Assembly (NCBI RefSeq): GCF_003001675.1 | Contig: NZ_PVYW01000024.1 | Location: 1 to 64,000, forward strand | Reading direction: 5' to 3' | From: Cohnella sp. SGD-V74 | Lineage (GTDB): Bacteria; Bacillota; Bacilli; Paenibacillales; Paenibacillaceae | Length of the DNA stretch: 64,000 bases | Part shown: in pieces, positions 42,417 through 51,171 of the stretch | Position numbering within the stretch: the stretch's first letter is position 1 | Layout of the letters: each line of letters starts with the position of its first letter | The notes under the pieces: model-generated | What the model was told of the DNA's origin: nothing | The model's input: only the letters and a program-made list of their open reading frames with translations | Databases searched by the model: none | Position numbers and translations under genes: made by a program

Positions 42417-44270
42417 TCAACCCGAATGTGACTCCAACCGTCCCATCAAGCTGTCCAACTGCTTGTCCATCGACAGCGGATCGTATCCGTAAAAAACGTT
42501 GGAGTCCGGCTCGTAGACTCGCCCGTTCCGCACCGCCGGCAAACCGCGCCAGACATCCGACTCGAGCAGCGCACAGTCGTCGGGAAGCCAGTGCGAATGG
42601 TAGTTGAACAAAAAGATATGATCCGCGGAATAATCGGGCAGCTCCTCCAGCGGCACGTAAATGTTCAGCAGTCCTCTCTCGATAATGTTGCGATGTACCG
42701 CAGGCGGCGGCTGCAACCCCAGCACGTCGTAAACCAAACATCCGCCCATGCTGGTCAAGTTGCCGTAGACGTAGCATTTTCCCGAGACGATTTTCACGAT
42801 CAGGAAAGTATCTCCGCGGAATTGAAGAATGTCCAGTCTTCGTTGGGCTTCAGCCGCCTTCTCGTTAAACGTCGTCATCCACTGCTCGGCCTGACGGACA
42901 CATCCCGCTGCCGACGCCAATGTCAGCAGTTCCTCTCTCCAATCGTCGCATTGTTCCGGAATCGTCAATACCGGAGCGATGTCCCACAAGCTCTCGGTGT
43001 ACTCCTCCCGGTACACGATGATCAGATCGGGCGGATTGGCGGCAAGCCACTCCAGAGTTTTGTCGCTGTACCATTCCCCCTGCCTGAAGGACGACCAATC
43101 CAGACGCTCCCGGAAATAAGAGGTTAGCCAAGGCTCCATCCATAAGCCGACGATGCCCAGCGCCGGGACGATATCCCAAGCCATCAGACAGGCGGTGACG
43201 TGCGGCATCAAAGCGGCTATCCGTTTCGGCTGCTTCTTGTAGACCGTCGGCGGCACGCCCACGTACTGCTTGAACTTCCGGCTGAAGTAATAATCGTTGG
43301 CGAACCCGGTCTCCTCGGCGATGACGCGCAGGTCTTTGTCCGTCAGCTGAAGCAGCTCCTGCCCCTTGCGGATTCTGGCCCGCCCGAGATATTCGACGAA
43401 GCTGAGGCCGGTTTCCCTGCGGAAAACCCGGGAGAAATGCTCGGGACTGACGCCGATCCGCGCGGCGAGCCGATCCCTCGTAATCGGTTCGCGATAATGC
43501 TGCTGAATGTAACGGACGGTCTGCTCCATCAGACGCCGGGTTTCCTGCGTCGCTTCGATCGCCTGCGGCTGAAAGAAAGCCGAAATCACCTGCGTGAACA
43601 AAGACTGGACGTTCAGCGCATGCTCGTTCCGCTCGGCGGCCAGACGCAGTTCCTGCGCCAATTGCAGCACGCGCTGGGGAAACGAGTGATCGAGAACGCC
43701 GGGAGACATGTCCCGAATTTCGGCGCGACGGTATGCGCCGTCTTCGGCGGAGGGAGCCAGCATCTCGAACGCGATCCGATCGATCAGCAAGGGCGAGTGA
43801 TGCTCGTTCATGACGTACATGCCGCTCTCGGCCGGACAGAACACGGCGACTCCGGCATGCAGAGTCAGCTTGCGCCCCGCCAGCTGCAAAGTGCCGCGCC
43901 CTTCCCGGACCAGCAGCAGCATATCGTCGTCGGTCATGTTCCATTCTTTGTCCGCATGCGGGGCATAGGACAATAGCTGCGCTTCTATCAACGCGTAGAT
44001 CGGTCTGTCAGGCGGCTGTGTCTCGGGTGTAGGGAGAGGGAGTGCTGCAGGAAGCCGCTCGGGTGGTGCCGAGTCCCCGGATTTCCGATGAGTCCGGCTT
44101 CTTCGCCGCAAATCCTCCCGCAGCCGCTCCGCCTCCTCCGGCGCTAACAAGCCTACATACTGAATATGGCGATGCTTCCTCTTGCCGTTCTCATCGACGT
44201 AGGCTTCCACAATGCGATAATACTCGTAGGTGGAGCCGTTTTTCCGTATGGTCGTTTTTTTAAGAAACAT
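42417..44270 (-). CDS. Btr-like AraC regulator with siderophore-binding domain and transposase-like N-terminus
   Basis: The 617-residue protein has, in order: residues 1-58, which resemble the N-terminus of IS1634-type transposases (MFLKKTTIRKNGSTYEYYRI, then VEAYVDENGKRKHRHIQYVG); a Pro/Arg-rich linker (60-90); a cupin-like sensor (90-190); an AraC double helix-turn-helix (about 245-345: VSPEHFSRVFRRETGLSF; NDYYFSRKFKQYVGVPPTVYK); and a FeuA-like binding domain (350-617) ending RVYEPDSNVFYGYDPLSMDKQ. The last two parts match Bacillus subtilis Btr, which senses a ferric siderophore and activates uptake genes. The extra N-terminus is in frame, has its own GGGAGA nine bases before the ATG and is visibly AT-richer than the rest. 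The downstream binding-protein gene is the likely target. Confidence 0.85.
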   Translation of the reverse strand: MFLKKTTIRKNGSTYEYYRIVEAYVDENGKRKHRHIQYVGLLAPEEAERLREDLRRRSRTHRKSGDSAPPERLPAALPLPTPETQPPDRPIYALIEAQLLSYAPHADKEWNMTDDDMLLLVREGRGTLQLAGRKLTLHAGVAVFCPAESGMYVMNEHHSPLLIDRIAFEMLAPSAEDGAYRRAEIRDMSPGVLDHSFPQRVLQLAQELRLAAERNEHALNVQSLFTQVISAFFQPQAIEATQETRRLMEQTVRYIQQHYREPITRDRLAARIGVSPEHFSRVFRRETGLSFVEYLGRARIRKGQELLQLTDKDLRVIAEETGFANDYYFSRKFKQYVGVPPTVYKKQPKRIAALMPHVTACLMAWDIVPALGIVGLWMEPWLTSYFRERLDWSSFRQGEWYSDKTLEWLAANPPDLIIVYREEYTESLWDIAPVLTIPEQCDDWREELLTLASAAGCVRQAEQWMTTFNEKAAEAQRRLDILQFRGDTFLIVKIVSGKCYVYGNLTSMGGCLVYDVLGLQPPPAVHRNIIERGLLNIYVPLEELPDYSADHIFLFNYHSHWLPDDCALLESDVWRGLPAVRNGRVYEPDSNVFYGYDPLSMDKQLDSLMGRLESHSG

Positions 44271-44350
44271 CGCCTGATCTCTCCCATGAATGCATTTCCG
44301 TCGGGTTGGGGACGTTGTTAGGGACTACCCGGTCAATCTTGTTCTCCTCA

Positions 44351-45136
44351 CTATAGACGGATAATTCCCGGCGGACGTTTGTTGAACCACAGAAATACAA
44401 GCGCTGTAACTTGAATGGCTATGGAGACCAAGGACATCTCCAATTCAATTAGTATTAGCGATGGAGACAGTAGAATCAGTGCAAAAACTCCCCAGCGCTT
44501 GGCTCCCTGCTTACCCATTTTGTTTTTCGCAACAAGGGGACCTCCGGCCACTACCAAAGAGACGGACAACAAAATGGATATTCCGGAGATCAAAATATTG
44601 ATTTGTATCCACGAGGTCGCTCCCTGACCGACAAACAGGAATAACCCGAAGATGTATACCCCAACCAAGGCGAATGTGATAATCGGCCACACCGGGGCGT
44701 ACAGCCTCTGAATATAGATGAACCATTCTCCGCTATCTTTGGTCTCGCCGAGCTTTTCCATTTGCCGATCCAGCTTATCCGCTTCGTAAATAGTTAGTTC
44801 CTGTAAAGTATGCAGCACTCCGGGATCGAAGCTCTTGCAATAATCCCGAACCAAGGTGCGCTGCATTCGGGTCAAATACGGTCCGCATTCCCCCAGCAGC
44901 TCAAGCAAACGCCGTTTGCTCTCCTCGTCGCCCAGGTGAAGAACGCTCGCAAGATTTAATTCCAGCTTCGTAAACAAGGTCTGTTTCAACTGCACCGTCG
45001 CCAGCTTCTCCTGCTGCTCACGGTCGATCATCCCCTTAAACTGCTTATACATCCAGACCAGCAACGTGCCGACGACTGAAATAATAAGAGTTTCTCTTCC
45101 GTTTGCTTGAAGGAATTCGGCCAATTGCGTCCACAT
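44351..45136 (-). CDS. Unknown membrane protein, five predicted helices
   Basis: I do not recognise this 261-residue protein. It has one helix near the N-terminus (TLIISVVGTLLVWMY), a charged helical cytoplasmic stretch of about 120 residues (DREQQEKLATVQLKQTLFTK...ELTIYEADKLDRQMEKLGE), then four helices (PIITFALVGVYIFGLFLFV; INILISGISILLSVSLVVAG; WGVFALILLSPSLILIEL; SIAIQVTALVFLWF). The ATG at 45136 follows GGGAGAGAG; the open frame to 45355 has no better start. It stands alone between the Btr-like gene (80 bases downstream) and a divergent AraC regulator. Nothing in the sequence suggests a catalytic role. Confidence 0.6.
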   Translation of the reverse strand: MWTQLAEFLQANGRETLIISVVGTLLVWMYKQFKGMIDREQQEKLATVQLKQTLFTKLELNLASVLHLGDEESKRRLLELLGECGPYLTRMQRTLVRDYCKSFDPGVLHTLQELTIYEADKLDRQMEKLGETKDSGEWFIYIQRLYAPVWPIITFALVGVYIFGLFLFVGQGATSWIQINILISGISILLSVSLVVAGGPLVAKNKMGKQGAKRWGVFALILLSPSLILIELEMSLVSIAIQVTALVFLWFNKRPPGIIRL

Positions 45137-45294
45137 CACGATCTCTCTCCCATTCTTCACGCAAGTCGCTATGAGGACATATTCGCTAATTCTCCAAAAT
45201 CCCCCTCTTTTCGACTGAGCGATGCTCGAACGATTGGCAGTTATGATAAAATACCTCAAGAACAAGATACAGCTGCCGACAATGGGAGGTTCCG

Positions 45295-46239
45295 ATGAAT
45301 TCAAGCCAATCTCATAAACGCGAATCGCGAAAAATAGGCTTCCATGAGCTGGCACCCTACGTCCGGCTCGTGCAGCACATCGAGGGAGACGACCGGTATA
45401 GGCTCCCTCCGAGAATCATCTATGATTATGAGCTTATATATGTCGTTGCCGGCCACTGCGACTACGAGATCGAGGGGGCCGACTATCCGCTCGCCGCGGG
45501 CGATCTGCTGTTCATGCCTCCGCTTGTGCGGCATTCCTGCACGGTGCCCGCCGGCGAGAAGTTCCACTATTACGCCGTTCATTTCGATCTCGCCTACATG
45601 GGAGAATCGTTCGATTTCTCCGTCGATGAAGTGTATACCAGCCATGATTACTTGCACGCCCCGTATATTCCCGACGAACCCGAGCTGACCGATCGTCCGG
45701 TCGTTCGCCTCGCCGAGGTCGAATTTCCATATGTGTTCGCCGCGCAGGAACCGCTCGTCTGCGAAGCGCTGCTGCGGGCAATGTACCGCGTGCACGGGAG
45801 CGAATCGTACGGCAAGGAGCTGCAGCTCCGGGCGGATATGCTGAGCCTGCTTGCCGTCATTGTCCGCCAACTGGCCACCCCCTCGGGCATCAGCAAGCGG
45901 CATCCGCAGAGCGAACGTATCCAACAGGCTGTTCAGTGGATGAAGGTTAACTATCGGATGCCGATTCAGCTTGCGGACATCGCGGTCTCCGTTCATCTGT
46001 CTCCGAGCCATTTTCGAGCGCTGTTCAAGGAAGCGACTGGCAAATCGCCGATGGAGATGCTCTTGGTCCTAAGGATGGAACGAGCTAAGGAGCTGCTCCT
46101 TCATTCGGAACTGTCCGTAGGGCAGATCGCCGAGGAGGTCGGCTATGCCGATCTTCATTATTTCAGCCGTCTGTTCAAAAAATCGGAAGGGATGTCGCCG
46201 GTTCAGTACGTCCAATCGCTGCGTCCTAAATTCCGCTAA
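45295..46239 (+). CDS. AraC-family regulator with cupin sensor
   Basis: The 314-residue protein has an N-terminal AraC-type ligand-binding cupin (YELIYVVAGHCDYEIEGADYPLAAGDLLFMPPLVRH) and a C-terminal double helix-turn-helix (LSPSHFRALFKEATGKSPMEMLLVLRMERAKELL; YADLHYFSRLFKKSEGMSPVQY). Such proteins sense sugars or their derivatives and activate nearby hydrolase genes. ATG 45295 follows GGGAGG. The gene immediately downstream on the same strand encodes the GH99/WbsX-like protein 91 bases later, its likely target. Confidence 0.9.
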   Translation: MNSSQSHKRESRKIGFHELAPYVRLVQHIEGDDRYRLPPRIIYDYELIYVVAGHCDYEIEGADYPLAAGDLLFMPPLVRHSCTVPAGEKFHYYAVHFDLAYMGESFDFSVDEVYTSHDYLHAPYIPDEPELTDRPVVRLAEVEFPYVFAAQEPLVCEALLRAMYRVHGSESYGKELQLRADMLSLLAVIVRQLATPSGISKRHPQSERIQQAVQWMKVNYRMPIQLADIAVSVHLSPSHFRALFKEATGKSPMEMLLVLRMERAKELLLHSELSVGQIAEEVGYADLHYFSRLFKKSEGMSPVQYVQSLRPKFR

Positions 46240-46330
46240 TCGTCCAACAGCATCGGCGTTTCGTCCAAATACGCGGCCCCTTCCTTGCGATACACTCGGA
46301 GTAACCTCTTGATGAAAGGTGATTATCCGA

Positions 46331-47476
46331 ATGAATCGTAAACCGGAAGTGGCCGTCTATTATTTTCCGAACTATCATGTAGATCCCCGCAACGAGGCCG
46401 CCCATGGCCAGGGCTGGACGGAGTGGGAGCTGGTGCGCAGGGCGACGCCGCGGTTTCCCGGTCATCAGCAGCCGAAAGTCCCGCTATGGGGCTACTTGGA
46501 CGAATCGAAGCCGGAGACGGCGGAGCGGCAAATCGCGGCGGCGGCCGATCACGGCATCGACGCCTTCATCTACGACTGGTACTGGTACGAAGACGGCGCG
46601 TTCCTCAACCGGGCGCTGGAGGAAGGCTTTCTGAAGGCGGACAACAACGATCGGCTGAAATTTTCGCTGATGTGGGCGAACCACGATTGGATCAACATTT
46701 TTCCGTATAAAAGAGGAATGGACCATACGCTGCTGCACAGCGGCCAAGTCTCGCTTCAAGCGTTCGAGAGAGCCTGCGACTACATGATCGAGAAATACTT
46801 TCGGCATCCGTCCTATTGGCGGGTCGAAGGCGGTCTGTACTTCTCCTTCTACGAGCTGATGAGCCTGATGCAGAGCCTCGGGGGCTTGGAAGGAACGAAA
46901 GCGGCGCTGGACAGGTTCCGTGCCAAAGTACGCGCGGCCGGCCTCGGAGAGCTCCATCTGAACGCCGTCGTCTGGGGCATTCAAAACCTGCCGGGAGAAC
47001 GCACTTTGGAAAATCCGGGGGAGCGCGTGAAGGAGCTTGGCTTCGACAGCGTCACCTCGTACGTGTGGATTCACAACGTGCCGATGGAGACGTATCCGAC
47101 CGTCGACTACCCGGCTTATGCGCTGAAAGCCGAGCAGGACTGGAGTAAATATCGCGAGCAGTTCGGCGCATACGGCCTCCCTTATTTCCCGAACGTCTCG
47201 ATGGGCTGGGACTCGAGCCCCCGCACCGTCCAATCCGATGTGCATGCGAACATGGGCTATCCCTTCACTCCGATTCTCGTCGGCAACACGCCAGACGAAT
47301 TCCGCAAACCGCTCGCCGCGGTGAAGCGATTCTTGGCGGAGAGCGGCACGACTCCTCCGATCGTGACCATCAATTCGTGGAACGAATGGACGGAGGGCAG
47401 CTACATCGAGCCGGATACGGTTCACGGCTTCGGCTATCTGGAAGCGATCAGGGACACGTTCGGAAGCGAAGGATAG
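46331..47476 (+). CDS. GH99-like (WbsX-type) putative glycoside hydrolase
   Basis: The 381-residue protein belongs to the glycosyltransferase WbsX/GH99-like group: VAVYYFPNYHVDPRNEAAHGQGWTEW at the N-terminus, FIYDWYWYEDGAFLNRALEEGF, LMWANHDW and INSWNEWTEGSYIEPD near the C-terminus. The fold is a TIM barrel, and GH99 enzymes act as endo-alpha-mannosidases; for the WbsX branch activities are poorly defined. No signal peptide is present. ATG 46331 with AAAGGTGA upstream is preferred to the GTG at 46319. It is followed by a good terminator and flanked by two AraC regulators, which suggests a small sugar-responsive unit. Confidence 0.8.
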   Translation: MNRKPEVAVYYFPNYHVDPRNEAAHGQGWTEWELVRRATPRFPGHQQPKVPLWGYLDESKPETAERQIAAAADHGIDAFIYDWYWYEDGAFLNRALEEGFLKADNNDRLKFSLMWANHDWINIFPYKRGMDHTLLHSGQVSLQAFERACDYMIEKYFRHPSYWRVEGGLYFSFYELMSLMQSLGGLEGTKAALDRFRAKVRAAGLGELHLNAVVWGIQNLPGERTLENPGERVKELGFDSVTSYVWIHNVPMETYPTVDYPAYALKAEQDWSKYREQFGAYGLPYFPNVSMGWDSSPRTVQSDVHANMGYPFTPILVGNTPDEFRKPLAAVKRFLAESGTTPPIVTINSWNEWTEGSYIEPDTVHGFGYLEAIRDTFGSEG

Positions 47477-47487
47477 AACGAGAAAGC

Positions 47488-47534
47488 AAAAACCAGACCA
47501 ACCACGGGACATACCGGGGAGGCCTGGTTTTTTT
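47488..47534 (+). terminator. Rho-independent terminator of the GH99-like gene
   Basis: AAAACCAGACC pairs with GGCCTGGTTTT (one mismatch) around a GC-rich loop and is followed by a run of Ts on the plus strand, 12 bases after the stop. Confidence 0.8.
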
Positions 47535-47566
47535 GCCGAAACCGGGCAAGATTCCGCCCGCGCTCA

Positions 47567-47606
47567 CCATTGACAATCCGCGTACAATGATGGACGATAT
47601 GAGGAT
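47567..47606 (+). promoter_or_regulatory. Promoter/operator element A of the AraC gene at 47659
   Basis: A 40-base segment (CCATTGAC...TACAAT...ATGGACGATATGA..GAT) ends 52 bases before the ATG. It matches 50728-50767 at 31 of 40 positions with no gap. TACAAT at 47583-47588 may be the -10 box (GATAAT in the other copy); there is no good -35, as expected for an activator-dependent promoter. The most conserved block lies at and after the presumed start of transcription. Confidence 0.5.
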
Positions 47607-47658
47607 AAGAGCGATCGGCGGACAAGTCCGAAAAAAGGATGGGAGGAAGAACGCAGCG

Positions 47659-48537
47659 ATGGATAGACGATCCGGGGATCAAGAGAGACTGCTTGTGCTG
47701 CCCGTCCATATGATGGACGAATGCGCCGATCATCCGCTCGTTCGGCCGCTGCACATTACGGACATCGGCTGGTTCCCGAAAGCGCGCAACCATTACTGGA
47801 GAAGGACGGAAGGCATCGAAGCTTACGTGATCATGTATTGCACGGAAGGCTCCGGGTGGGTCAGACTGGACGGCGAGCGACGGCACGAGGTCCGCAAGGG
47901 AGAGCTTACGGTCATCCCTGCCGGCGCCCCCCACGAGTACGGCTCCTCGGAGGAATCCCCCTGGACGATCTACTGGTTTCATATGAAGGGGGAGCTCGCC
48001 TCCTCCTTCTTCGGCCTGGAACGCAGCGCAGAGCCCTTCCCTATTCCGGTGGAGCGCTCGGCCGAGATTATCGGCCTGTTCGACGAATGCTACGAGTTTC
48101 TGAGCCAGGGCCATTCGCTGGAGCACGTCATTTACGCCTCGCAGCTCGCCGGCCACCTGGCCGCCATTATCCGTCTGGCCTACGCCGGAAGGCAGGAGAC
48201 GCCGAATCCGCGCAGACAGCCCAACATCGAGCAGGCGCTGAGGTATATGACGGAGCATCTGGAGGACAATGTCTCGCTGGCCGAACTCGCGGCGCAGGCG
48301 GCGCTGTCGGTCCCTCATTTCACCCAATTGTTCAAAAAGAGAACCGGCTACTCGCCGATCGATTATTATTTGCGATTAAAAATCCAGTCGGCCAGCCAGT
48401 ACCTCGCCCTGACCGATCAGAGCGTAAAGGCGGTCAGCCTGCGGACCGGCTTCCAGGACCCCTACTACTTCTCCCGCCTATTTAAAAAGATAATGGGGAA
48501 GTCCCCCTCCGCGTACCGAAGCGCGCATCAGGATTAA
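47659..48537 (+). CDS. AraC-family regulator with cupin sensor
   Basis: The 292-residue protein has an AraC-type cupin (VIMYCTEGSGWVRLDGERRHEVRKGELTVIPAGAPHEY) and a C-terminal double helix-turn-helix (LSVPHFTQLFKKRTGYSPIDYY; QDPYYFSRLFKKIMGKSPSAYR). I chose the ATG at 47659 because GGGAGGAAG lies 10 bases before it; the frame is open further upstream but crosses the terminator and the promoter element. The alpha-galactosidase gene follows convergently. The upstream element recurs beyond the alpha-galactosidase start, so this regulator probably controls itself and the genes at 50.7 kb. Confidence 0.9.
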   Translation: MDRRSGDQERLLVLPVHMMDECADHPLVRPLHITDIGWFPKARNHYWRRTEGIEAYVIMYCTEGSGWVRLDGERRHEVRKGELTVIPAGAPHEYGSSEESPWTIYWFHMKGELASSFFGLERSAEPFPIPVERSAEIIGLFDECYEFLSQGHSLEHVIYASQLAGHLAAIIRLAYAGRQETPNPRRQPNIEQALRYMTEHLEDNVSLAELAAQAALSVPHFTQLFKKRTGYSPIDYYLRLKIQSASQYLALTDQSVKAVSLRTGFQDPYYFSRLFKKIMGKSPSAYRSAHQD

Positions 48538-48559
48538 CTTCCCCTTGCCGTAACCGGCG

Positions 48560-50674
48560 TTACCGCCGTTCCCGGATGTGATACATCAAGCTGTCGAAGT
48601 CGCCGCGCAGCGGCAGCTCCACACCGATCCGCATCAGCGCCCGGCCGCTATGCGAACCGTCGACGCCTTCGATCTCGTAGACGGCGTCGGGCTTCAGCCC
48701 TTGCAGACACAGCCGCGGCAGTCGGTCGCCGAGCTTCTGCGAGTGCAGGAAGGCGAACAGCACGCTCTCCTCGCCGTCTCCGCCGACGTACTGCACCGCG
48801 TCCACGCCCCTATGCTTCAGCGCATCCAGACGGTACTGCCGGCCGCCCTGCACGAGCGGGCGAACCGCCTTGTACTGCGCCACCAGGCCGGAAGCTTCCG
48901 CAAGCTGCTCTTCGCTCCATTCGTTCAGCTTCGCGCCGATGCCAAGCGTGCCCGTCATTGCGCTGTGGAACCGATACGGCAGCGACGTGACCCTCTTGTT
49001 CATCCCGCTTACCGCCTCGGTCACCCAGCAGGTCATCAGCCTCGGCGCATAGACGTAGGAGAAGCCCTCTTGAATGCTGAGCCGGTCGAAGGCGTCGGTA
49101 TTGTCGCTCGGCCACGCCTGGTCGGCGTAACGCAGCATGCCGAGGTCGATGCGCGAGCCGCCGCCCGCGCACGTCTCGAACGCGACGTTCGGGAACTTCC
49201 CGCGCAGCTCCGCCCAAATTTCGTACAGGCTGCGCACGTGGCGAATCCACAGCTCCTTCTGCCGGTTAAGCGGATGGTCCTGCATGCCCGGCTCGGTGAT
49301 CGTCCGGTTCATGTCCCATTTTACGAAAGAAATGTCATTACCGCCGAGCAGCTTGGACATAAAATCGACGATGTAACGCTTGACCTCGGGCTTCGAGATG
49401 TTGAGCACCAGTTGGTTGCGCAGCTCGGTCCGCGAACGCGTCGGGAAGTGGTATACCCAGTCCGGGTGGCTGCGGTACAAGTCGCTGTCGGGGTTGACGG
49501 CCTCCGGCTCGACCCAGATGCCGAAGTCCATGCCCAGCTCGCGCACCTTGCCGATCAGCTCGCCAAGCCCGCTTGGGAACTTGTCCGGATTGACGTGCCA
49601 GTCGCCCAGACCCGCGCGATCGTGATTGCGCTGGCCGAACCAGCCGTCGTCGATGACGAACAGCTCCACGCCAAGCTTCGCCGCGCGCTCCGCCAAAGCC
49701 GTCTGGTCCTTGACGTTGACGTCGAAGTAAGTCGCCTCCCACGAATTGTACAGCACCTTGCGCCATTCCCCGGAAGGCGATACGTAATCGTACTGATACC
49801 GATGCAGCTGGCGGCTCATCGAGCCGAAGCCCGCCGAGGAATACCCGCCGACGAATGTCGGCGTCTCGAAGCTCTCGCCGGCGGCCAGCGTCCACTCGCT
49901 GTCGAAATCGTTGATGCCGCCCGTTACCCGCACGCGGTTAAACGCCGTCTTCTCCGCGGCGATCTTCCAGTTGCCGCTCCAGCCCAGCGCGCCGAACCAG
50001 ACTCGGCCGGCCGACTCAATCGCGTGGCCGTCGTCGATCGCGAACCACGGATTGGCATGTCCGTCGGTGAACCCGCGCCGCGATTCCAGCACCTTCTTGC
50101 CTTCCGAGAGAATCGTGTTCCGCAGTTGGAACTCGCCGGACCATTTGCCCGTCACATGCGTCAGCCGGTAGTCGGGAAGCTCGGGCAGCGACCAGGCGGC
50201 CGACTGCGCGCTCTCTAGCACGATGTCGCGGTCGCCGGTATTAACGAGAACGACCGAGCGCTCGATCAGGTCGAGGCCGGGCAGAACGGAATAAGTCAGA
50301 CGCGCTTCGAGCGGATACGACTCGTCCTTCAGCACGATCGTCAGCGTTTCTTTACCGGCCGCCGCCGCATCGATGCGATAGTTGTCGTAGACCAGGCGCA
50401 AGTCGCGCACGCCGTCGTGCCACCGCACTTTAAGCGAAGGCTCCATATACGACAGCCCGCCCCAGCCGGCGTACTCCTCGACCTCGCGATCCAGCGCGGC
50501 GTCGAACGAGCTGTGGGAACCGGAGCCGAGCAGCGGAGCGCAATCGGCCGCCGCGACCGGGTCTCCCCAGTACAGATGCTGGAGCGTGCCTTTGTCGTTC
50601 AGGCCGAACACGTAAGAGCTGTTAGCCGTGGCAATCGAGAACAACCGTTGATCCGAATAAAATTGTATGCTCAT
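48560..50674 (-). CDS. Alpha-galactosidase, GH36
   Basis: The 704-residue protein has the GH36 order: N-terminal beta-supersandwich, TIM barrel, C-terminal beta domain. Visible are YNSWEATYFDVN, FVIDDGWFGQRNHD (339-352), the nucleophile motif KWDMNR (Asp454), CAGGGSRID (502-510) and the acid/base SDNTDAFD (Asp524). The spacing of 70 residues between the two catalytic Asp matches characterised GH36 alpha-galactosidases, which are usually tetrameric cytoplasmic enzymes acting on raffinose-type sugars or galactomanno-oligosaccharides. The ATG at 50674 follows a GAGGTGA. It converges with the AraC gene at 47659-48537. Confidence 0.92.
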   Translation of the reverse strand: MSIQFYSDQRLFSIATANSSYVFGLNDKGTLQHLYWGDPVAAADCAPLLGSGSHSSFDAALDREVEEYAGWGGLSYMEPSLKVRWHDGVRDLRLVYDNYRIDAAAAGKETLTIVLKDESYPLEARLTYSVLPGLDLIERSVVLVNTGDRDIVLESAQSAAWSLPELPDYRLTHVTGKWSGEFQLRNTILSEGKKVLESRRGFTDGHANPWFAIDDGHAIESAGRVWFGALGWSGNWKIAAEKTAFNRVRVTGGINDFDSEWTLAAGESFETPTFVGGYSSAGFGSMSRQLHRYQYDYVSPSGEWRKVLYNSWEATYFDVNVKDQTALAERAAKLGVELFVIDDGWFGQRNHDRAGLGDWHVNPDKFPSGLGELIGKVRELGMDFGIWVEPEAVNPDSDLYRSHPDWVYHFPTRSRTELRNQLVLNISKPEVKRYIVDFMSKLLGGNDISFVKWDMNRTITEPGMQDHPLNRQKELWIRHVRSLYEIWAELRGKFPNVAFETCAGGGSRIDLGMLRYADQAWPSDNTDAFDRLSIQEGFSYVYAPRLMTCWVTEAVSGMNKRVTSLPYRFHSAMTGTLGIGAKLNEWSEEQLAEASGLVAQYKAVRPLVQGGRQYRLDALKHRGVDAVQYVGGDGEESVLFAFLHSQKLGDRLPRLCLQGLKPDAVYEIEGVDGSHSGRALMRIGVELPLRGDFDSLMYHIRERR

Positions 50675-50727
50675 AAGCTCACCTCATTTTCTCATGCGCT
50701 TATCGTACGGAATATCGCCGTCCGAGG

Positions 50728-50767
50728 CCATTGACGATCTCATGATAATCATGGACGATATGATGAT
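50728..50767 (+). promoter_or_regulatory. Promoter/operator element B, shared with the AraC promoter
   Basis: This matches 47567-47606 at 31 of 40 positions. It lies 53 bases before the alpha-galactosidase start, but its orientation relative to that gene is the reverse of copy A. Relative to the plus-strand sulfatase remnant that follows, the orientation is the same as in copy A. It may therefore be the old sulfatase promoter, the alpha-galactosidase operator, or both. Confidence 0.5.
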
Positions 50768-50837
50768 TCCGCGCCCGAAGGCAATCAAAACGCAAAAAAA
50801 CCAATCGCCGTCCGGTCGGCTGGCTGGGCCTGCTTTT

Positions 50838-51038
50838 AGCCGATTGGCCGACAAAAGCGTCACGTTCGACAACCATTGGGTGGGCAGCATGCCCTGCATG
50901 CCCGCGAGACGGGATCTGCTGACCGGCCGCTACAACTTTTTGCACCGAAGCTGGGGTCCTCTCGAGCCGTTCGACGATTCCCTGCCGGCGCTTCTGCGCA
51001 AGCAAGGCGTCTACTCGCATCTGGTCAGCATACGTTGA
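50838..51038 (+). pseudogene. N-terminal fragment of a sulfatase
   Basis: The plus strand reads SRLADKSVTFDNHWVGSMPC, then MPARRDLLTGRYNFLHRSWGPLEPFDDSLPALLRKQGVYSHLVS, and ends at a stop at 51038. CMPARRDLLTGR is the sulfatase active-site motif C-x-P-x-R, in which Cys would become formylglycine. The residues before SRLAD do not match a normal sulfatase N-terminus and everything beyond about residue 65 of the domain is missing, including the remaining metal ligands. The rest of 51039-51171 holds no gene I can support. An intact copy would have let the host process sulfated glycans. Confidence 0.75.
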
Positions 51039-51171
51039 TGCCGACCCATATGGCTTCGCTGTTCTCCGTGGAGGAGCTGCAGGGGCCGACGCTGGCCGAG
51101 CCCTTCGCCTTCACGAAAGGCGTTCGCACGTTAAAGGTCAAAGCCGACAGCTTCGTTCCCGCTCGCTTGCG

